This document shows positions 16,561 through 26,351 of a DNA stretch of 64,000 bases, in pieces (position 1 is the stretch's first letter; every line of letters begins with the position of its first letter). The notes beneath the pieces were generated by a model that saw only the letters and a program-made list of their open reading frames with translations, was not told the origin of the DNA and searched no databases. Position numbers and translations under genes: made by a program. This stretch comes from Citrobacter youngae (GTDB taxonomy: Bacteria; Pseudomonadota; Gammaproteobacteria; Enterobacterales; Enterobacteriaceae), in assembly GCF_003818115.1 (NCBI RefSeq), contig NZ_RPOI01000031.1:1-64000 (forward strand), read 5' to 3'.

Positions 16561-17722
16561 GATTCACTCCTTTGGTATTCAGTTCTGGAAACAGAGTTTG
16601 ATAAATGGCCTGAATATCCTTATGACTCACCTCGCAGGGAGCATTATTCATCAGGCGTTTTACGTTCAGTGCGGCATCGGCCAGTGCGGGAATATCAGTA
16701 GACGGTACACCAAGCGTTGCCAGGTTATCGGGCAGGTTCAGTCGTTTCACGAGTGTGGCGAAGTACTCCACCAGGGCGCGGGATTTTTCTTCGGCACTGA
16801 GTGTTGAGTCAGCGTCAGGCAGCAGATCCCACACCAGGGCAAACTTGTCGACCACAAATGGGCGAATCACTTTCATGCAGGGTGCTAACAGAATGGCGTT
16901 AGCGACGCCATGTGGGAGATGGTATCGACCGCCGAGCGGGTAAGAGAGCGCGTGGACCAGGTGAGTACCAGCATGATTAATCGCCACACCGCCGTAATAC
17001 GATGCCCACAGCATCTCCAGTTTGGCCAGCAGATTTTCCGGCTCATTGACGGAGATTTCGATATGGTTGAGTAGCTTACGCAGGCCAATGAGCGAAGCGT
17101 TATCACTTACCGGATTGGCGACGGTAGCGGTAAAGCATTCGATCAGATGACATAGCGCGTCGATGCCAGTGGACGAGGCAATATGCGCCGGCATGCTGGT
17201 GGTGAGTTCTGGCAACAGGGCCACGTAATCCGGTAATAGCACCGGAGAAATGATGCCGACTTTGGTGTTTTGTTCCGGGATCGCCAGAATCGCATTGGGA
17301 GTCGCTTCAGAACCCGTACCTGCTGTGGCGGGGATCAGCACAGAAGCAACGCGTTGCAGCGGTTTTTCTCCCGCCAGCATGGCGTCAAGCGTCGGAGATT
17401 CAGGATGGCATAAGACGGAGAGCAGTTTCGCCACATCCAGTACGCTACCACCGCCGATACCGATCACCATTTCTACGTTGAGACCTTGTACGTTTTTTAA
17501 TAGTGCGCTGACATCGTGATGCCCGGGTTCTGCAGGCACATTGTCAATCAGAGCCACATGACGTCCATCGTTGGTCAGTAAGTTGCGGATCTGTGTTACC
17601 GCGCCCAGTCCGACAATATTGCTATCCGTCACCAGTAACAGCTGGCGTTTACCTGCCAGTAACGGCTCCAGTGCGGGGATAGCATTCGAACCGCTAATGA
17701 CGGTGCTATTGATTGTTGCCAC
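16553..17722 (-). CDS. Iron-containing alcohol dehydrogenase
   Basis: A 389-residue type III alcohol dehydrogenase. The NAD-binding motif GGGSVLD is present and all four metal ligands have the family spacing: Asp188, His192, His257 and His271. It would oxidise or reduce an alcohol/aldehyde produced in the pathway. I chose a GTG start at 17722 because AGGAG lies 6 nt before it; upstream in-frame ATGs at 17785 and 17782 would add about 21 unconserved-looking residues. It is the first gene of the minus-strand arm and faces the divergent kinase across a 170-bp promoter region. Confidence 0.8.
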   Translation of the reverse strand: MATINSTVISGSNAIPALEPLLAGKRQLLLVTDSNIVGLGAVTQIRNLLTNDGRHVALIDNVPAEPGHHDVSALLKNVQGLNVEMVIGIGGGSVLDVAKLLSVLCHPESPTLDAMLAGEKPLQRVASVLIPATAGTGSEATPNAILAIPEQNTKVGIISPVLLPDYVALLPELTTSMPAHIASSTGIDALCHLIECFTATVANPVSDNASLIGLRKLLNHIEISVNEPENLLAKLEMLWASYYGGVAINHAGTHLVHALSYPLGGRYHLPHGVANAILLAPCMKVIRPFVVDKFALVWDLLPDADSTLSAEEKSRALVEYFATLVKRLNLPDNLATLGVPSTDIPALADAALNVKRLMNNAPCEVSHKDIQAIYQTLFPELNTKGVNHE

Positions 17723-17831
17723 AGCATTCTCCTGTTGTTCGAGTGATTGAATTCGCTCACTGAGATTCAGGAACGATTGCATCATGGGCTAAATTTATAA
17801 TTTATCTCGGAGATGAATAACTTGAGCTTGC

Positions 17832-17862
17832 TCACATTTAATCAAATGTGATTGAATATAAT
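17832..17862. promoter_or_regulatory. Palindrome and -10 in the divergent acid-sugar promoter region
   Basis: TCACATTT-AATC-AAATGTGA is a perfect 8+4+8 inverted repeat at 17832-17851. A consensus -10 TATAAT follows at 17857-17862 for the rightward kinase operon. The palindrome would cover the -35 area, a natural place for a repressor. The DeoR-family protein encoded at the end of the operon is the obvious candidate. It is not a CRP site: the TGTGA and TCACA halves face the wrong way round. Confidence 0.65.
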
Positions 17863-17893
17863 CATTATCAACATACAACAACCCGGAGCATGG

Positions 17894-19138
17894 ATGAGTA
17901 GACATGTTGTAAGACCCCAGATCCTTGTCATTGCTGATGACTTTACGGGGGGAAATGATGCGGGGGTGAGTCTGGCGCTGACGGGAATGACGGTAAATGT
18001 CGCTTTCACATTGCCCTGTGCCGATGATGCAGATGTGCTGGTCATCAACACGGATAGTCGTGCGCTGGAGGCAGAGCAGGCCGCCGCCAGAGTAAGTGAG
18101 CTGGCTCTGACGAGTCAGGCTGGTCCTCAGACGCAGTGGCTGAAGAAAATAGATTCAACATTGCGCGGAAACCCGGGGGCCGAACTGGACGCGTTAATGC
18201 GGATTACAGGTAAAAAGCGGGCCATCGTGGCACTGGCTTGTCCCTCAGTCGGGCGAACCACCGAGCAGGGGCAGTGCCTCGTTAACGGTATTCCGGTAAC
18301 GCAGACCGAATTTGCCAGCGATCCGAAAACACCGGTGATGAGTGCTGATATCTGTGAGGTGATACAGGCACAAACCACCATTGCGTGTCGGGCGATGTCA
18401 CTGAATGACTACATGCAGCACCTGCGCGAGCCTGCTGTTGAGACGCCGCAGATTTGGGTTGTGGATGCCCGGACTGACGCTGACCTTGATGTGATTGTTA
18501 CTGATGCGCTGATGCAGGATGAGCTGCCGCTGCTGGTGGGGTCTGCCGGGATCTGTGACGCGCTGGCCCGCCATGTCCGGACACCGTCCTCACAGTGTTT
18601 ACTGGCGGTAGTGGGTTCAATGAGTGAAATCGCTCAACAGCAGATTGCCGCTGTGTACCAGGACCCGCAGGTGGGGACTGTATTCATTGATATCGAAAAT
18701 ATCTTCAGCGGTAGCTCGACAGAGTACGCGCAGCACATCGTTAGGATCCTCTCCTCTGGTAGGCACTGCATTGTTCACACAAGTCCCGACAGTGAAGCAC
18801 GCCATCATATTCCGCAGCTGTGCGTGCGTATGGGGATGAATCGCGCTCAGCTCGGTGAAAAAATCTGCCAGTTTCTTGGACAGCTTATCCGGCAGGTTTT
18901 GCAGGAGGTATCGCCAGGCGCGCTGTATCTCTCTGGTGGTGATGTGGCGATGGCGGTTGCAGACGCCCTTAAGGCAACAGGATTTCGTATTACTGACCGT
19001 GTGGCCCAGTGTGTGCCGTACGGTCATTTTGTCGGTGGCGACTGGCAACGCCCGGTTATGACAAAAGCAGGGGGATTCGGTGACGAAACGACGTTGCGTC
19101 AGGTTTTAAATTTTATCGAGGAGAACATGAGTGAATAA
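17894..19138 (+). CDS. Four-carbon acid-sugar kinase (DUF1537 family)
   Basis: A 414-residue kinase of the family shown to phosphorylate D-threonate, D-erythronate and similar acids. The N-terminal substrate domain opens with VIADDFTGGNDAGV, with the paired aspartates at 15-16. The C-terminal nucleotide domain contains LYLSGGDVAMAVADAL. The ATG at 17894 has CGGAG at 5 nt; an earlier in-frame ATG at 17852 lies inside the promoter and is rejected. It overlaps the pdxA2-like gene by 8 nt. With PdxA2 it should form the known kinase/dehydrogenase pair that turns a tetronate into dihydroxyacetone phosphate and CO2. Confidence 0.88.
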   Translation: MSRHVVRPQILVIADDFTGGNDAGVSLALTGMTVNVAFTLPCADDADVLVINTDSRALEAEQAAARVSELALTSQAGPQTQWLKKIDSTLRGNPGAELDALMRITGKKRAIVALACPSVGRTTEQGQCLVNGIPVTQTEFASDPKTPVMSADICEVIQAQTTIACRAMSLNDYMQHLREPAVETPQIWVVDARTDADLDVIVTDALMQDELPLLVGSAGICDALARHVRTPSSQCLLAVVGSMSEIAQQQIAAVYQDPQVGTVFIDIENIFSGSSTEYAQHIVRILSSGRHCIVHTSPDSEARHHIPQLCVRMGMNRAQLGEKICQFLGQLIRQVLQEVSPGALYLSGGDVAMAVADALKATGFRITDRVAQCVPYGHFVGGDWQRPVMTKAGGFGDETTLRQVLNFIEENMSE

Positions 19139-20117
19139 CATTATTGCAGTAACTATGGGCGACCCTGCAGGTATTGGACCTGAGATTATTATTAAATCGC
19201 TGGTGGAGGGAGAGCTGTCTGGCGCGCCGGTTGTGGTTGTGGGATGTGCCCAAACGCTGCGTCGTATCCAGTCATTAAATGTCACGCCGCCAGCGGAACT
19301 CCGGGTGATCGACAGCGTAACCCAGGCGCAATTCGCCCCCGGTGTTATCAACGTGATTGACGAACCCCTTGCCGATCCTGCGGCGCTTGAACCGGGGGTG
19401 GTGCAAGCGCAGGCGGGTGATTTGGCCTATCGCTGTATTAAACGCGCTACAGCACTGGCGCTAAGTGGTGAAGTTAAGGCCATTGCCACTGCGCCGCTGA
19501 ATAAAGAAGCACTGCACATGGCGGGACATCATTATCCCGGCCATACCGAACTGCTGGCGCAACTGACCAACAGCAAAGACTATGCGATGGTGCTGTATAC
19601 CGAACAGCTTAAAGTGATTCATGTCACCACGCATATTGCACTACGTAAATTCCTTGATACGCTCAGTGAACAGCGTGTAAAAACAGTCATTCAGGTCGCA
19701 GATGATTTCCTGCGTCGTGTCGGGTTTGATAATCCACGTATTGCGGTCGCAGGCGTCAACCCCCATGCCGGCGAAAATGGCCTGTTTGGCGAGGAAGAGA
19801 TAACGATTGTCGGACCCGCGGTGCAGGCAATGCAAGCGAAAGGGTTAAATGTTACGGGACCATGTCCACCAGATACTGTCTTTATGCAGTGCCACGAAGG
19901 TATGTATGACATGGTGGTGGCAATGTATCACGATCAGGGCCATATTCCGCTAAAATTGCTGGGATTCTATGATGGGGTGAATATCACCGCCGGATTGCCA
20001 TTTATTCGCACTTCTGCAGACCATGGCACGGCGTTTGATATTGCCTGGACAGGTAAAGCCAAGTCTGAGAGCATGGCCGTGTCCATCCAGTTAGCAATGC
20101 AAATTACGCGGGATTAA
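19131..20117 (+). CDS. pdxA2: PdxA2-type 4-phosphotetronate dehydrogenase
   Basis: PdxA2 enzymes oxidise and decarboxylate D-threonate or D-erythronate 4-phosphate to dihydroxyacetone phosphate, rather than serving vitamin B6 synthesis like PdxA. The 328-residue protein has the opening [11 protein letters not shown] and all three divalent-metal histidines of the PdxA fold: His168, His212 and His267. The start is GTG at 19131 with GAGGAG at 7 nt, overlapping the upstream kinase gene. The call of PdxA2 rather than PdxA rests on its linkage to a DUF1537 kinase and a catabolic regulator. Confidence 0.88.
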   Translation: MNNIIAVTMGDPAGIGPEIIIKSLVEGELSGAPVVVVGCAQTLRRIQSLNVTPPAELRVIDSVTQAQFAPGVINVIDEPLADPAALEPGVVQAQAGDLAYRCIKRATALALSGEVKAIATAPLNKEALHMAGHHYPGHTELLAQLTNSKDYAMVLYTEQLKVIHVTTHIALRKFLDTLSEQRVKTVIQVADDFLRRVGFDNPRIAVAGVNPHAGENGLFGEEEITIVGPAVQAMQAKGLNVTGPCPPDTVFMQCHEGMYDMVVAMYHDQGHIPLKLLGFYDGVNITAGLPFIRTSADHGTAFDIAWTGKAKSESMAVSIQLAMQITRD

Positions 20118-20118
20118 A

Positions 20119-20880
20119 ATGAAGGGATATAATCGGTTAGAACAGATTATGGATTATCTGAAAGGGCATAATCTGGCGACAGTTGAACAGCTTGTCGCTG
20201 TGACTCAGGCCTCTCCGGCGACCATTCGCCGCGACCTGATTAAACTCGATCAGGAAGGTGTTATCAGCCGTACTCACGGCGGCGTGACGCTTAACCGGTT
20301 TATCCCTTCACAACCAACCACACATGAAAAAATGCAGCGCAGCCTGATGGAAAAACAGGCTATTGCCTGCGCGGCGGCAAGCCTGGTGAAAGCCGGGGAC
20401 GCCATTATCCTGGATGCGGGAACGACGATGATTGAACTGGCGCGCCAGCTTACCCATCTGCCGTTGCGCGTCATCACCAGCGATCTGCACATTGCGCTAT
20501 TTCTTTCTGAGTTCAAGCAAATTGAAGTGACGATCATTGGCGGGCGTATTGATGACTCCAGCCAGTCCTGTATCGGCGAGCACGGGCGTAAACTGCTGCA
20601 AAACGTGTGGCCGGATATCGCGTTTCTAAGCTGTAACGGCTGGGATCTGACCCGCGGGATCACCGCACCGACGGAAGAAAAGGCCGGTCTGAAGCGCGAC
20701 CTGATTGCAAACGCCAAACGTCGCGTACTGCTGGCAGACAGTTCAAAATACGGTGCATGGTCACTTTTCAACGTCACACATCTGGATGCGTTGACGGATA
20801 TCGTGACCGATGCGCGACTCAATGAAGAGGTGCGGCAGCAGCTTGAGCAACTGCCTTGCCATCTGACGTTCGCCAGTTAA
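20119..20880 (+). CDS. DeoR/GlpR-family transcriptional regulator
   Basis: A 253-residue DeoR-type repressor. The N-terminal winged helix-turn-helix (about residues 6-55) contains the signature [23 protein letters not shown]. The C-terminal DeoRC sugar-phosphate sensor domain has [12 protein letters not shown] and ends with LLADSSKYG. Its ligand is probably a phosphorylated intermediate made by the neighbouring kinase. It starts one base after the pdxA2 stop and is the last gene of the rightward arm. Its end overlaps the convergent yneJ by four bases. Confidence 0.88.
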   Translation: MKGYNRLEQIMDYLKGHNLATVEQLVAVTQASPATIRRDLIKLDQEGVISRTHGGVTLNRFIPSQPTTHEKMQRSLMEKQAIACAAASLVKAGDAIILDAGTTMIELARQLTHLPLRVITSDLHIALFLSEFKQIEVTIIGGRIDDSSQSCIGEHGRKLLQNVWPDIAFLSCNGWDLTRGITAPTEEKAGLKRDLIANAKRRVLLADSSKYGAWSLFNVTHLDALTDIVTDARLNEEVRQQLEQLPCHLTFAS

Positions 20881-21752
20881 TCTGCATTTTGCGACAGCTG
20901 AGGTTCCAGTACCTCAATAAATGCTTCCAGCTGTCGCGTCATCGCCCCCCGACGCCAGACCAGCCACGTATTTAACCAACGCCAGTTTTCACTCAGCGGC
21001 CAGGCATTGACCTGATGGTGGCCTGGCATGCTTTCCAGCATAGAACGTGGAATCAGCGCGATTCCCGCGCCGGCAATCACACAGGCCAGCATGCCGTGGT
21101 AGGACTCCATTTCATGGATCGTGCCTGGCATGGCACGATCGGCGTGAAACCAGCTTTCAAAGTGGCGACGATAGGAACAGTTGGCGCGAAAGGCATAGAT
21201 ATTGTAACCATTCACATCGCTGGCCCGTTTGATGGGGGGGTGGCCATGTGGGGTGACAATCATCATCTCTTCACGGTACACCGGCATTCCTTCAAGACCT
21301 GGATGGGTAATAGGGCCATCAGCAAAAGCGGCGTTCAGCGTACCGTCGAGCACACCGTCCAGCATGGTACCGGACGGTCCTGTTGCCAGTGCAAACTGGA
21401 TTTTAGGGTAGCGCTGATTATATTCGGCAAGTGTGGCCGGAATACGCACGGCGGCTGTACTTTCCAGCGATCCCAGAGAGAACAATCCCTGTGGTTCATC
21501 ACCTGCGACCACCATCCTCGCTTCTTCTACCAGCGCCAGGATCCGCTGGCTGTAACGCAAAAAATTGTGCCCGGAGGGAGAAAGCCGCAGACGTTGATTT
21601 TCACGAATAAACAGATCGACGCCAAGGTCCGCTTCAAGCTGGCGAATACGCGTGGTGAGATTGGACGGCACGCGATGCACCTTCGCCGCAGCCTGCGTGA
21701 TGCTGCCGGTCTCTGCGACGGCATTGAACATTTCAAGTTGCGTCAGGTCCAT
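20877..21752 (-). CDS. yneJ: LysR-type regulator YneJ (PtrR)
   Basis: YneJ/PtrR is a LysR-family regulator divergent from sad (yneI). In E. coli it controls sad and nearby glutamate/putrescine genes. The 291-residue protein starts [20 protein letters not shown], with an N-terminal winged helix (about 1-60) and a periplasmic-binding-like effector domain (about 90-290). It is close to E. coli YneJ up to the last 15 residues, where it diverges, including the stretch beside the acid-sugar cluster. Confidence 0.92.
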   Translation of the reverse strand: MDLTQLEMFNAVAETGSITQAAAKVHRVPSNLTTRIRQLEADLGVDLFIRENQRLRLSPSGHNFLRYSQRILALVEEARMVVAGDEPQGLFSLGSLESTAAVRIPATLAEYNQRYPKIQFALATGPSGTMLDGVLDGTLNAAFADGPITHPGLEGMPVYREEMMIVTPHGHPPIKRASDVNGYNIYAFRANCSYRRHFESWFHADRAMPGTIHEMESYHGMLACVIAGAGIALIPRSMLESMPGHHQVNAWPLSENWRWLNTWLVWRRGAMTRQLEAFIEVLEPQLSQNAD

Positions 21753-21854
21753 AATTTTCTCTGTTCGTGAATGGTATGGTTAATATTATTCATTTTTCAG
21801 AAAGAGTAAACCTGCGCATGATATAACCATACCTTGCGAGAAAGAGAGGCACTT

Positions 21855-23243
21855 ATGACCATCACAGCAGCAACACATGCTATTTCCGTTGACCCGACCT
21901 GTGGCGAAATGCTGACGGCAATGCCGTGGGCCAGCGCCGATGAGATTACCCACGCGCTGAATCTGGCGGCGACGGGATTCAACGCATGGAAACACACGAC
22001 CGTCACCCATCGCGCACAGATGTTGCGCCGGGTCGGACAAGCGCTGCGTGAACGCGCCGAAGAGATGGCGCAGTGTATCTCGCGTGAAATGGGTAAGCCC
22101 GTCAGGCAGGCACGTGCGGAAGTGGCAAAGTCTGCGGCATTATGTGACTGGTACGCCGAACATGGGCCAGCGATGCTCAGTACTGAGGCCACGCAGGTTG
22201 AGAATCACCAGGCCGTGATTGAGTACCGTCCCCTGGGGACTATTCTGGCGATCATGCCGTGGAACTTTCCGCTCTGGCAGGTTATGCGCGGCGCCGTGCC
22301 GATTTTGCTGGCCGGAAATGGCTATCTGTTAAAGCATGCACCGAATGTCACTGGTTGTGCCGCGATTATCGCCCAGGTCTTTACCGATGCGGAAATACCC
22401 GCTGGGGTATATGGCTGGGTGAATGCCGATAACGCCGGGGTGAGTCAGATGATCAATGACCCGCGTATCGCGGCGGTAACGGTGACGGGCAGCGTTCGTG
22501 CTGGTGCTGCGATTGGCGCTCAGGCTGGTGCAGCGCTGAAGAAATGCGTGCTTGAGTTAGGCGGTTCCGATCCGTTTATCGTGCTTAATGATGCAGACCT
22601 TGATTTAGCGGTTAAAGCCGCAGTGGCAGGGCGTTATCAGAATACCGGGCAGGTTTGTGCCGCAGCGAAACGCTTTATTATTGAAGAAGGGATTGCGGCA
22701 GAATTCACCCACCGTTTTGTTGCGGCAGCCAGTGCACTGAAAATGGGCGATCCGCTAAATGAAGAGAACGATCTCGGCCCAATGGCACGTTTTGATCTGC
22801 GGGATGAACTGCATCAGCAGGTTGAAGATTCACTGGCTCAAGGGGCGCGCTTACTCCTCGGTGGGGAAAAAATAGCTGGTCAGGGTAATTACTATGCCGT
22901 GACGGTACTGGGTGATGTTACGCCGGAAATGACTGCGTTTCGTCAGGAGCTGTTTGGCCCGGTTGCGGCGATTACCGTCGCGAAGGATGCTGAGCACGCA
23001 TTAGCACTGGCTAATGACAGTGAGTTCGGCTTGTCGGCGACGTTGTTTACCGCGGATGAGGCACTGGCGCAAACTATGGCGGCCCGCCTGGAGTGTGGTG
23101 GCGTGTTTATTAATGGTTACAGTGCCAGTGATGCTCGCGTTGCTTTTGGCGGCGTGAAGAAAAGCGGTTTTGGTCGTGAGCTTTCTCACTTTGGTCTGCA
23201 TGAGTTTTGCAATGTGCAAACCGTCTGGAAAAACCGTCTCTGA
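21855..23243 (+). CDS. sad: Succinate semialdehyde dehydrogenase Sad
   Basis: Sad (YneI) is an NAD(P)-dependent aldehyde dehydrogenase that oxidises succinate semialdehyde to succinate in putrescine and 4-aminobutyrate breakdown. The 462-residue protein matches E. coli in length. The cofactor loop TVTGSVRAGAAIG, catalytic glutamate in LELGGSDPF and catalytic cysteine in NTGQVCAAAKRF are all present. The ATG at 21855 has GAGAGG upstream and gives the E. coli start MTITAATHAIS. It is divergent from yneJ and followed by a terminator. Confidence 0.94.
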   Translation: MTITAATHAISVDPTCGEMLTAMPWASADEITHALNLAATGFNAWKHTTVTHRAQMLRRVGQALRERAEEMAQCISREMGKPVRQARAEVAKSAALCDWYAEHGPAMLSTEATQVENHQAVIEYRPLGTILAIMPWNFPLWQVMRGAVPILLAGNGYLLKHAPNVTGCAAIIAQVFTDAEIPAGVYGWVNADNAGVSQMINDPRIAAVTVTGSVRAGAAIGAQAGAALKKCVLELGGSDPFIVLNDADLDLAVKAAVAGRYQNTGQVCAAAKRFIIEEGIAAEFTHRFVAAASALKMGDPLNEENDLGPMARFDLRDELHQQVEDSLAQGARLLLGGEKIAGQGNYYAVTVLGDVTPEMTAFRQELFGPVAAITVAKDAEHALALANDSEFGLSATLFTADEALAQTMAARLECGGVFINGYSASDARVAFGGVKKSGFGRELSHFGLHEFCNVQTVWKNRL

Positions 23244-23248
23244 TAGCC

Positions 23249-23280
23249 CGGGTGCCTCTGCAGGGGCACCCGTCTTATTT
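23249..23280 (+). terminator. Terminator of sad
   Basis: Stem CGGGTGCC/GGCACCCG with an 8-nt loop, then TCTTATTT. Confidence 0.8.
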
Positions 23281-23345
23281 CTGCAATAAATTTGTCATTT
23301 ACTCTGCGTACACTCGCGCCTAACGCTTTGATACAGAAGAGTAAT

Positions 23346-24923
23346 ATGAACATAACGCAAATTTTTCGTCGCCTGACTCCCCGTCAGTTTGGTCTGTTAA
23401 CCGGTATCATTTGTATTATTGCACTGTTCTCTGTTTTGCAGATTGCATCCTCGCTTATGCTCTCAGCCTCTGTCAGGGACGCGCAGATTAATGAACAGCA
23501 TAATCAGCAGGTGCTTTTGCAACAGTCGAAGATCGATGAAGCAAGGGTGGCGTTGTTATCTGCCAGCGACTTACTTAATCGTGCTGGCGTTTACTTTATG
23601 CAGGATGCGGCTACCGGCTCGGAAGGGAGCTGGCGCCCGTTAATGGAAGAGGCCCAGCATGCGTTAACGCAGTCAAAAACGGCATGGGATGCCTGGCTTG
23701 CAATGGATCCGCATCAGCCTCCCGACTTGATGGAGAGCTATCAGCGTTTTTATAGCGGTATTCAGGAGCAGGCCGATGGATTAATGCAATCCAATAGCAT
23801 TGATGCGTTTTTTGCCGTGCCTGTTCAGGCGTTTCAGACAGACTTTAATGAAAATTATGCACGTTTTCAGCAAGACAGTTTCCAGCAGACGGAAAAAGGG
23901 CGAGAGCAGCTGTTGACCAGTCTTGAACGTTTACAGCACCTCTTTTTATTTATTCCTCTTGTGCTGGTGGTGATTGCGGTACTGGTCTGGCGCAGTATGT
24001 CCCGCTGGGTAATCGCGCCACTGAGACGACTGATCGATCATATTGATGTGTTAGCGGCTGGCGATCTTTCCCGTCCAGCCCCCCAGGTGAGCCAGTTTAA
24101 TCGTGAAGTGACACAACTGAGCTCACGTATCGACGCGATGCAGCAGGGGCTACGGATGCTGGTGCAACAGGTGAATGACGCTACGACCTCAATGGTGGGA
24201 AATATCACTCAGCTTACGCAAAGCAATAAACAGTTATATCAGCAATCCGCGAAACAGAGCGATGAGCTAAATACGGTGACATCACATATTTCGTTTCTGG
24301 AAACACATGTTGAGGATAACAGTGGGTTTGCTCAACTGGCGAATCAACGCGCCGTGCAGGCGCGGGATATTGCTGCGGGTGGCAACCGGATGATGGCAAC
24401 GGTAAATGCGTCGATGCAGGCAATTGTTGCCCGTTCATCAGAGATGCGCGGGATCATCTCACTGATTGACAGCATCGCGTTTCAGACCAATATTCTGGCG
24501 TTAAATGCGGCGATTGAAGCTGCGCATGCTGGTGAACAAGGGCGTGGATTTGCGGTTGTTGCAAAAGAAGTTGGGTTGTTGGCGAGAAAAAGCAGTCAGT
24601 CCACGCAGAATATTCAGGCGCTGATTCATCATTCCTTAGCGGGTATTGACGAAGGATTTCATGCGGTGAACGGACTGGATGACAACTTACAGCAGATTAT
24701 ATCGCTGGTGGAAAATCTTGGCGCCTTACTGAATGATATTTCTGCTGCGACGATGAATCAAGGAACCCGTATTCACGAGTTGACCAGTCAGCTTCAGGCT
24801 CTGAATAACGAAGCCCGACAGACCAGCGATCTGGTGAATGCTGCGTCTGATTCCTCCTTACAGTTACATCATGAATCTCATCAGCTTATGCAGGCCGTTG
24901 CCAGATTCCGTCTTCCGGCCTGA
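23346..24923 (+). CDS. Methyl-accepting chemotaxis protein (TarH-like sensor)
   Basis: A 525-residue chemoreceptor. TM1 lies at about 15-37, a periplasmic four-helix ligand domain of the Tar/Tsr type follows, TM2 is at about 196-216, and then come a HAMP domain and the cytoplasmic signalling hairpin. The conserved hairpin tip [20 protein letters not shown] is intact, so CheA/CheW coupling is expected. The C terminus (ARFRLPA) lacks the NWETF-type CheR/CheB docking pentapeptide, so its methylation would rely on other receptors. E. coli K-12 has no receptor between sad and glsB. The ligand is unknown. Confidence 0.88.
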   Translation: MNITQIFRRLTPRQFGLLTGIICIIALFSVLQIASSLMLSASVRDAQINEQHNQQVLLQQSKIDEARVALLSASDLLNRAGVYFMQDAATGSEGSWRPLMEEAQHALTQSKTAWDAWLAMDPHQPPDLMESYQRFYSGIQEQADGLMQSNSIDAFFAVPVQAFQTDFNENYARFQQDSFQQTEKGREQLLTSLERLQHLFLFIPLVLVVIAVLVWRSMSRWVIAPLRRLIDHIDVLAAGDLSRPAPQVSQFNREVTQLSSRIDAMQQGLRMLVQQVNDATTSMVGNITQLTQSNKQLYQQSAKQSDELNTVTSHISFLETHVEDNSGFAQLANQRAVQARDIAAGGNRMMATVNASMQAIVARSSEMRGIISLIDSIAFQTNILALNAAIEAAHAGEQGRGFAVVAKEVGLLARKSSQSTQNIQALIHHSLAGIDEGFHAVNGLDDNLQQIISLVENLGALLNDISAATMNQGTRIHELTSQLQALNNEARQTSDLVNAASDSSLQLHHESHQLMQAVARFRLPA

Positions 24924-24943
24924 CGCTGTGTATTCAGCTCTGT

Positions 24944-24972
24944 TATACTCGCAGGCCTTTCATACCTGCGAG
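24944..24972 (+). promoter_or_regulatory. Promoter -10 and 5' hairpin of glsB
   Basis: A -10 like TATACT (24944-24949) overlaps an inverted repeat CTCGCAGG/CCTGCGAG (24948-24972) that ends right at the glsB ribosome site. The repeat could terminate the receptor transcript or serve as an operator; there is no T run, so an operator is at least as likely. Confidence 0.45.
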
Positions 24973-24985
24973 CAAGGAGCATGTT

Positions 24986-25912
24986 GTGGCCAGGGCCATG
25001 GACAATTCAATTTTAGAGACCATTGTGCAGCAGGTTCGTCCGCTGATTGGTCAGGGAAAAGTTGCCGATTATATTCCTGCATTAGCCTCCGTCGATGGCT
25101 CAAAACTGGGTATTGCCATTTGCACCGTTGATGGTCAGCACTATCAGGCGGGGGATGCGCAAGAACGTTTTTCTATTCAGTCGATTTCAAAGGTGCTTAG
25201 CCTGGTTGTCGCAATGCGTCATTACCAGGAAGACGAGATCTGGCAACGTGTTGGCAAAGATCCTTCCGGTCACCCGTTTAACTCGCTGGTGCAGCTGGAA
25301 ATGGAGCAGGGTATACCGCGTAATCCCTTTATCAATGCCGGGGCATTGGTGGTTTGCGATATGCTGCAAGGTCGCCTGAGTGCGCCACGGCAACGAATGC
25401 TGGAAGTGGTACGTGCATTAAGTGGCGTTTCAGATATTGCTTATGATACGACGGTGGCACGCTCTGAGTTTGAGCACTCAGCCCGCAACGCGGCAATTGC
25501 CTGGCTGATGAAGTCCTTTGGTAATTTTCATCACGATGTGACGACCGTTCTGCAAAATTATTTTCACTACTGCGCGCTGAAAATGAGCTGTGTGGAGCTG
25601 GCGCGCACGTTCGTCTTTCTGGCGAATCAGGGGCATGCCTTTCATCTTGCGGAGCCCGTGGTCACGCCGATGCAGGCGCGGCAGATTAACGCGCTAATGG
25701 CGACCAGCGGTATGTATCAAAATGCCGGGGAGTTTGCCTGGCGGGTAGGTTTGCCGGCGAAATCGGGTGTCGGTGGTGGTATTGTGGCGATCGTGCCGCA
25801 TGAGATGGCGATTGCGGTCTGGAGTCCGGAACTGGATCCCGCAGGGAACTCGCTGGCGGGTATTGCGGTACTGGAACAATTAACTCAACAGTTAGGGCGC
25901 TCGGTTTACTGA
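24986..25912 (+). CDS. glsB: Glutaminase 2
   Basis: GlsB (YneH) hydrolyses glutamine to glutamate and ammonia. The 308-residue protein has the beta-lactamase-like Ser-Lys pair Ser66/Lys69 in SIQSISK and is almost identical to E. coli through [21 protein letters not shown]. The start is GTG at 24986 with AAGGAG 7 nt upstream; the nearby ATG at 24981 is out of frame. The stop overlaps the yneG start by one base. Confidence 0.95.
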   Translation: MARAMDNSILETIVQQVRPLIGQGKVADYIPALASVDGSKLGIAICTVDGQHYQAGDAQERFSIQSISKVLSLVVAMRHYQEDEIWQRVGKDPSGHPFNSLVQLEMEQGIPRNPFINAGALVVCDMLQGRLSAPRQRMLEVVRALSGVSDIAYDTTVARSEFEHSARNAAIAWLMKSFGNFHHDVTTVLQNYFHYCALKMSCVELARTFVFLANQGHAFHLAEPVVTPMQARQINALMATSGMYQNAGEFAWRVGLPAKSGVGGGIVAIVPHEMAIAVWSPELDPAGNSLAGIAVLEQLTQQLGRSVY

Positions 25913-26271
25913 TGAACACGCTCGACTCGCTTTTTGCCCGACTGGCGAAATCGACTTTTCGATCGCGGTTTCGTCTCGGTCAGAAAGAAAGACAATATTG
26001 TCTGGAAAAAGGTGCGCCGGTCATTGAACAACATGCGGCCGATTTTATTGCTAAGCGCCTGGCTCCCGCGCTCCCGACCAATGACGGAAAGCAAACGCCG
26101 ATGCGTGGACATCCGGTGTTTATCGCTCAACATGCCACGGCGACCTGCTGTAGGGGATGTCTGGCCAAATGGCATGATATACCTCAGGGGCAACCGTTGA
26201 GCGAGCAACAGCAACGTTACGTTGTCACTGTTATCTACCACTGGTTAGTGCTGCAAATGAATAAGCCATAG
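25912..26271 (+). CDS. yneG: Conserved protein YneG (DUF4186)
   Basis: A 119-residue protein of unknown function that follows glsB directly, with a one-base start/stop overlap (TGATG), so it should be made together with glutaminase. Visible features are a basic N-terminal region, a C-x2-C pair in ATCCRGCLAKWH with a nearby histidine that may bind metal, and no signal peptide. The identification rests on position, length and the conserved HPVFIAQHATATCCRGCL block. Confidence 0.82.
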   Translation: MNTLDSLFARLAKSTFRSRFRLGQKERQYCLEKGAPVIEQHAADFIAKRLAPALPTNDGKQTPMRGHPVFIAQHATATCCRGCLAKWHDIPQGQPLSEQQQRYVVTVIYHWLVLQMNKP

Positions 26272-26351
26272 ATAACATAATCCTATGATTCGACTCCTTG
26301 TGTTATGTAATTGTTAATTGCAGTATGAAGGGGTCAATCTAAGGAGACTAA

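Noticed and set aside
16223..16807. A 194-codon plus-strand frame across the DapA-type and alcohol dehydrogenase genes.
   Set aside because: The minus-strand genes have complete catalytic motifs and coupled starts; the plus frame has no recognisable domain.
17832..17851. CRP site in the acid-sugar promoter.
   Set aside because: The half sites TCACA and TGTGA are in the wrong order for CRP (which needs TGTGA-N6-TCACA).
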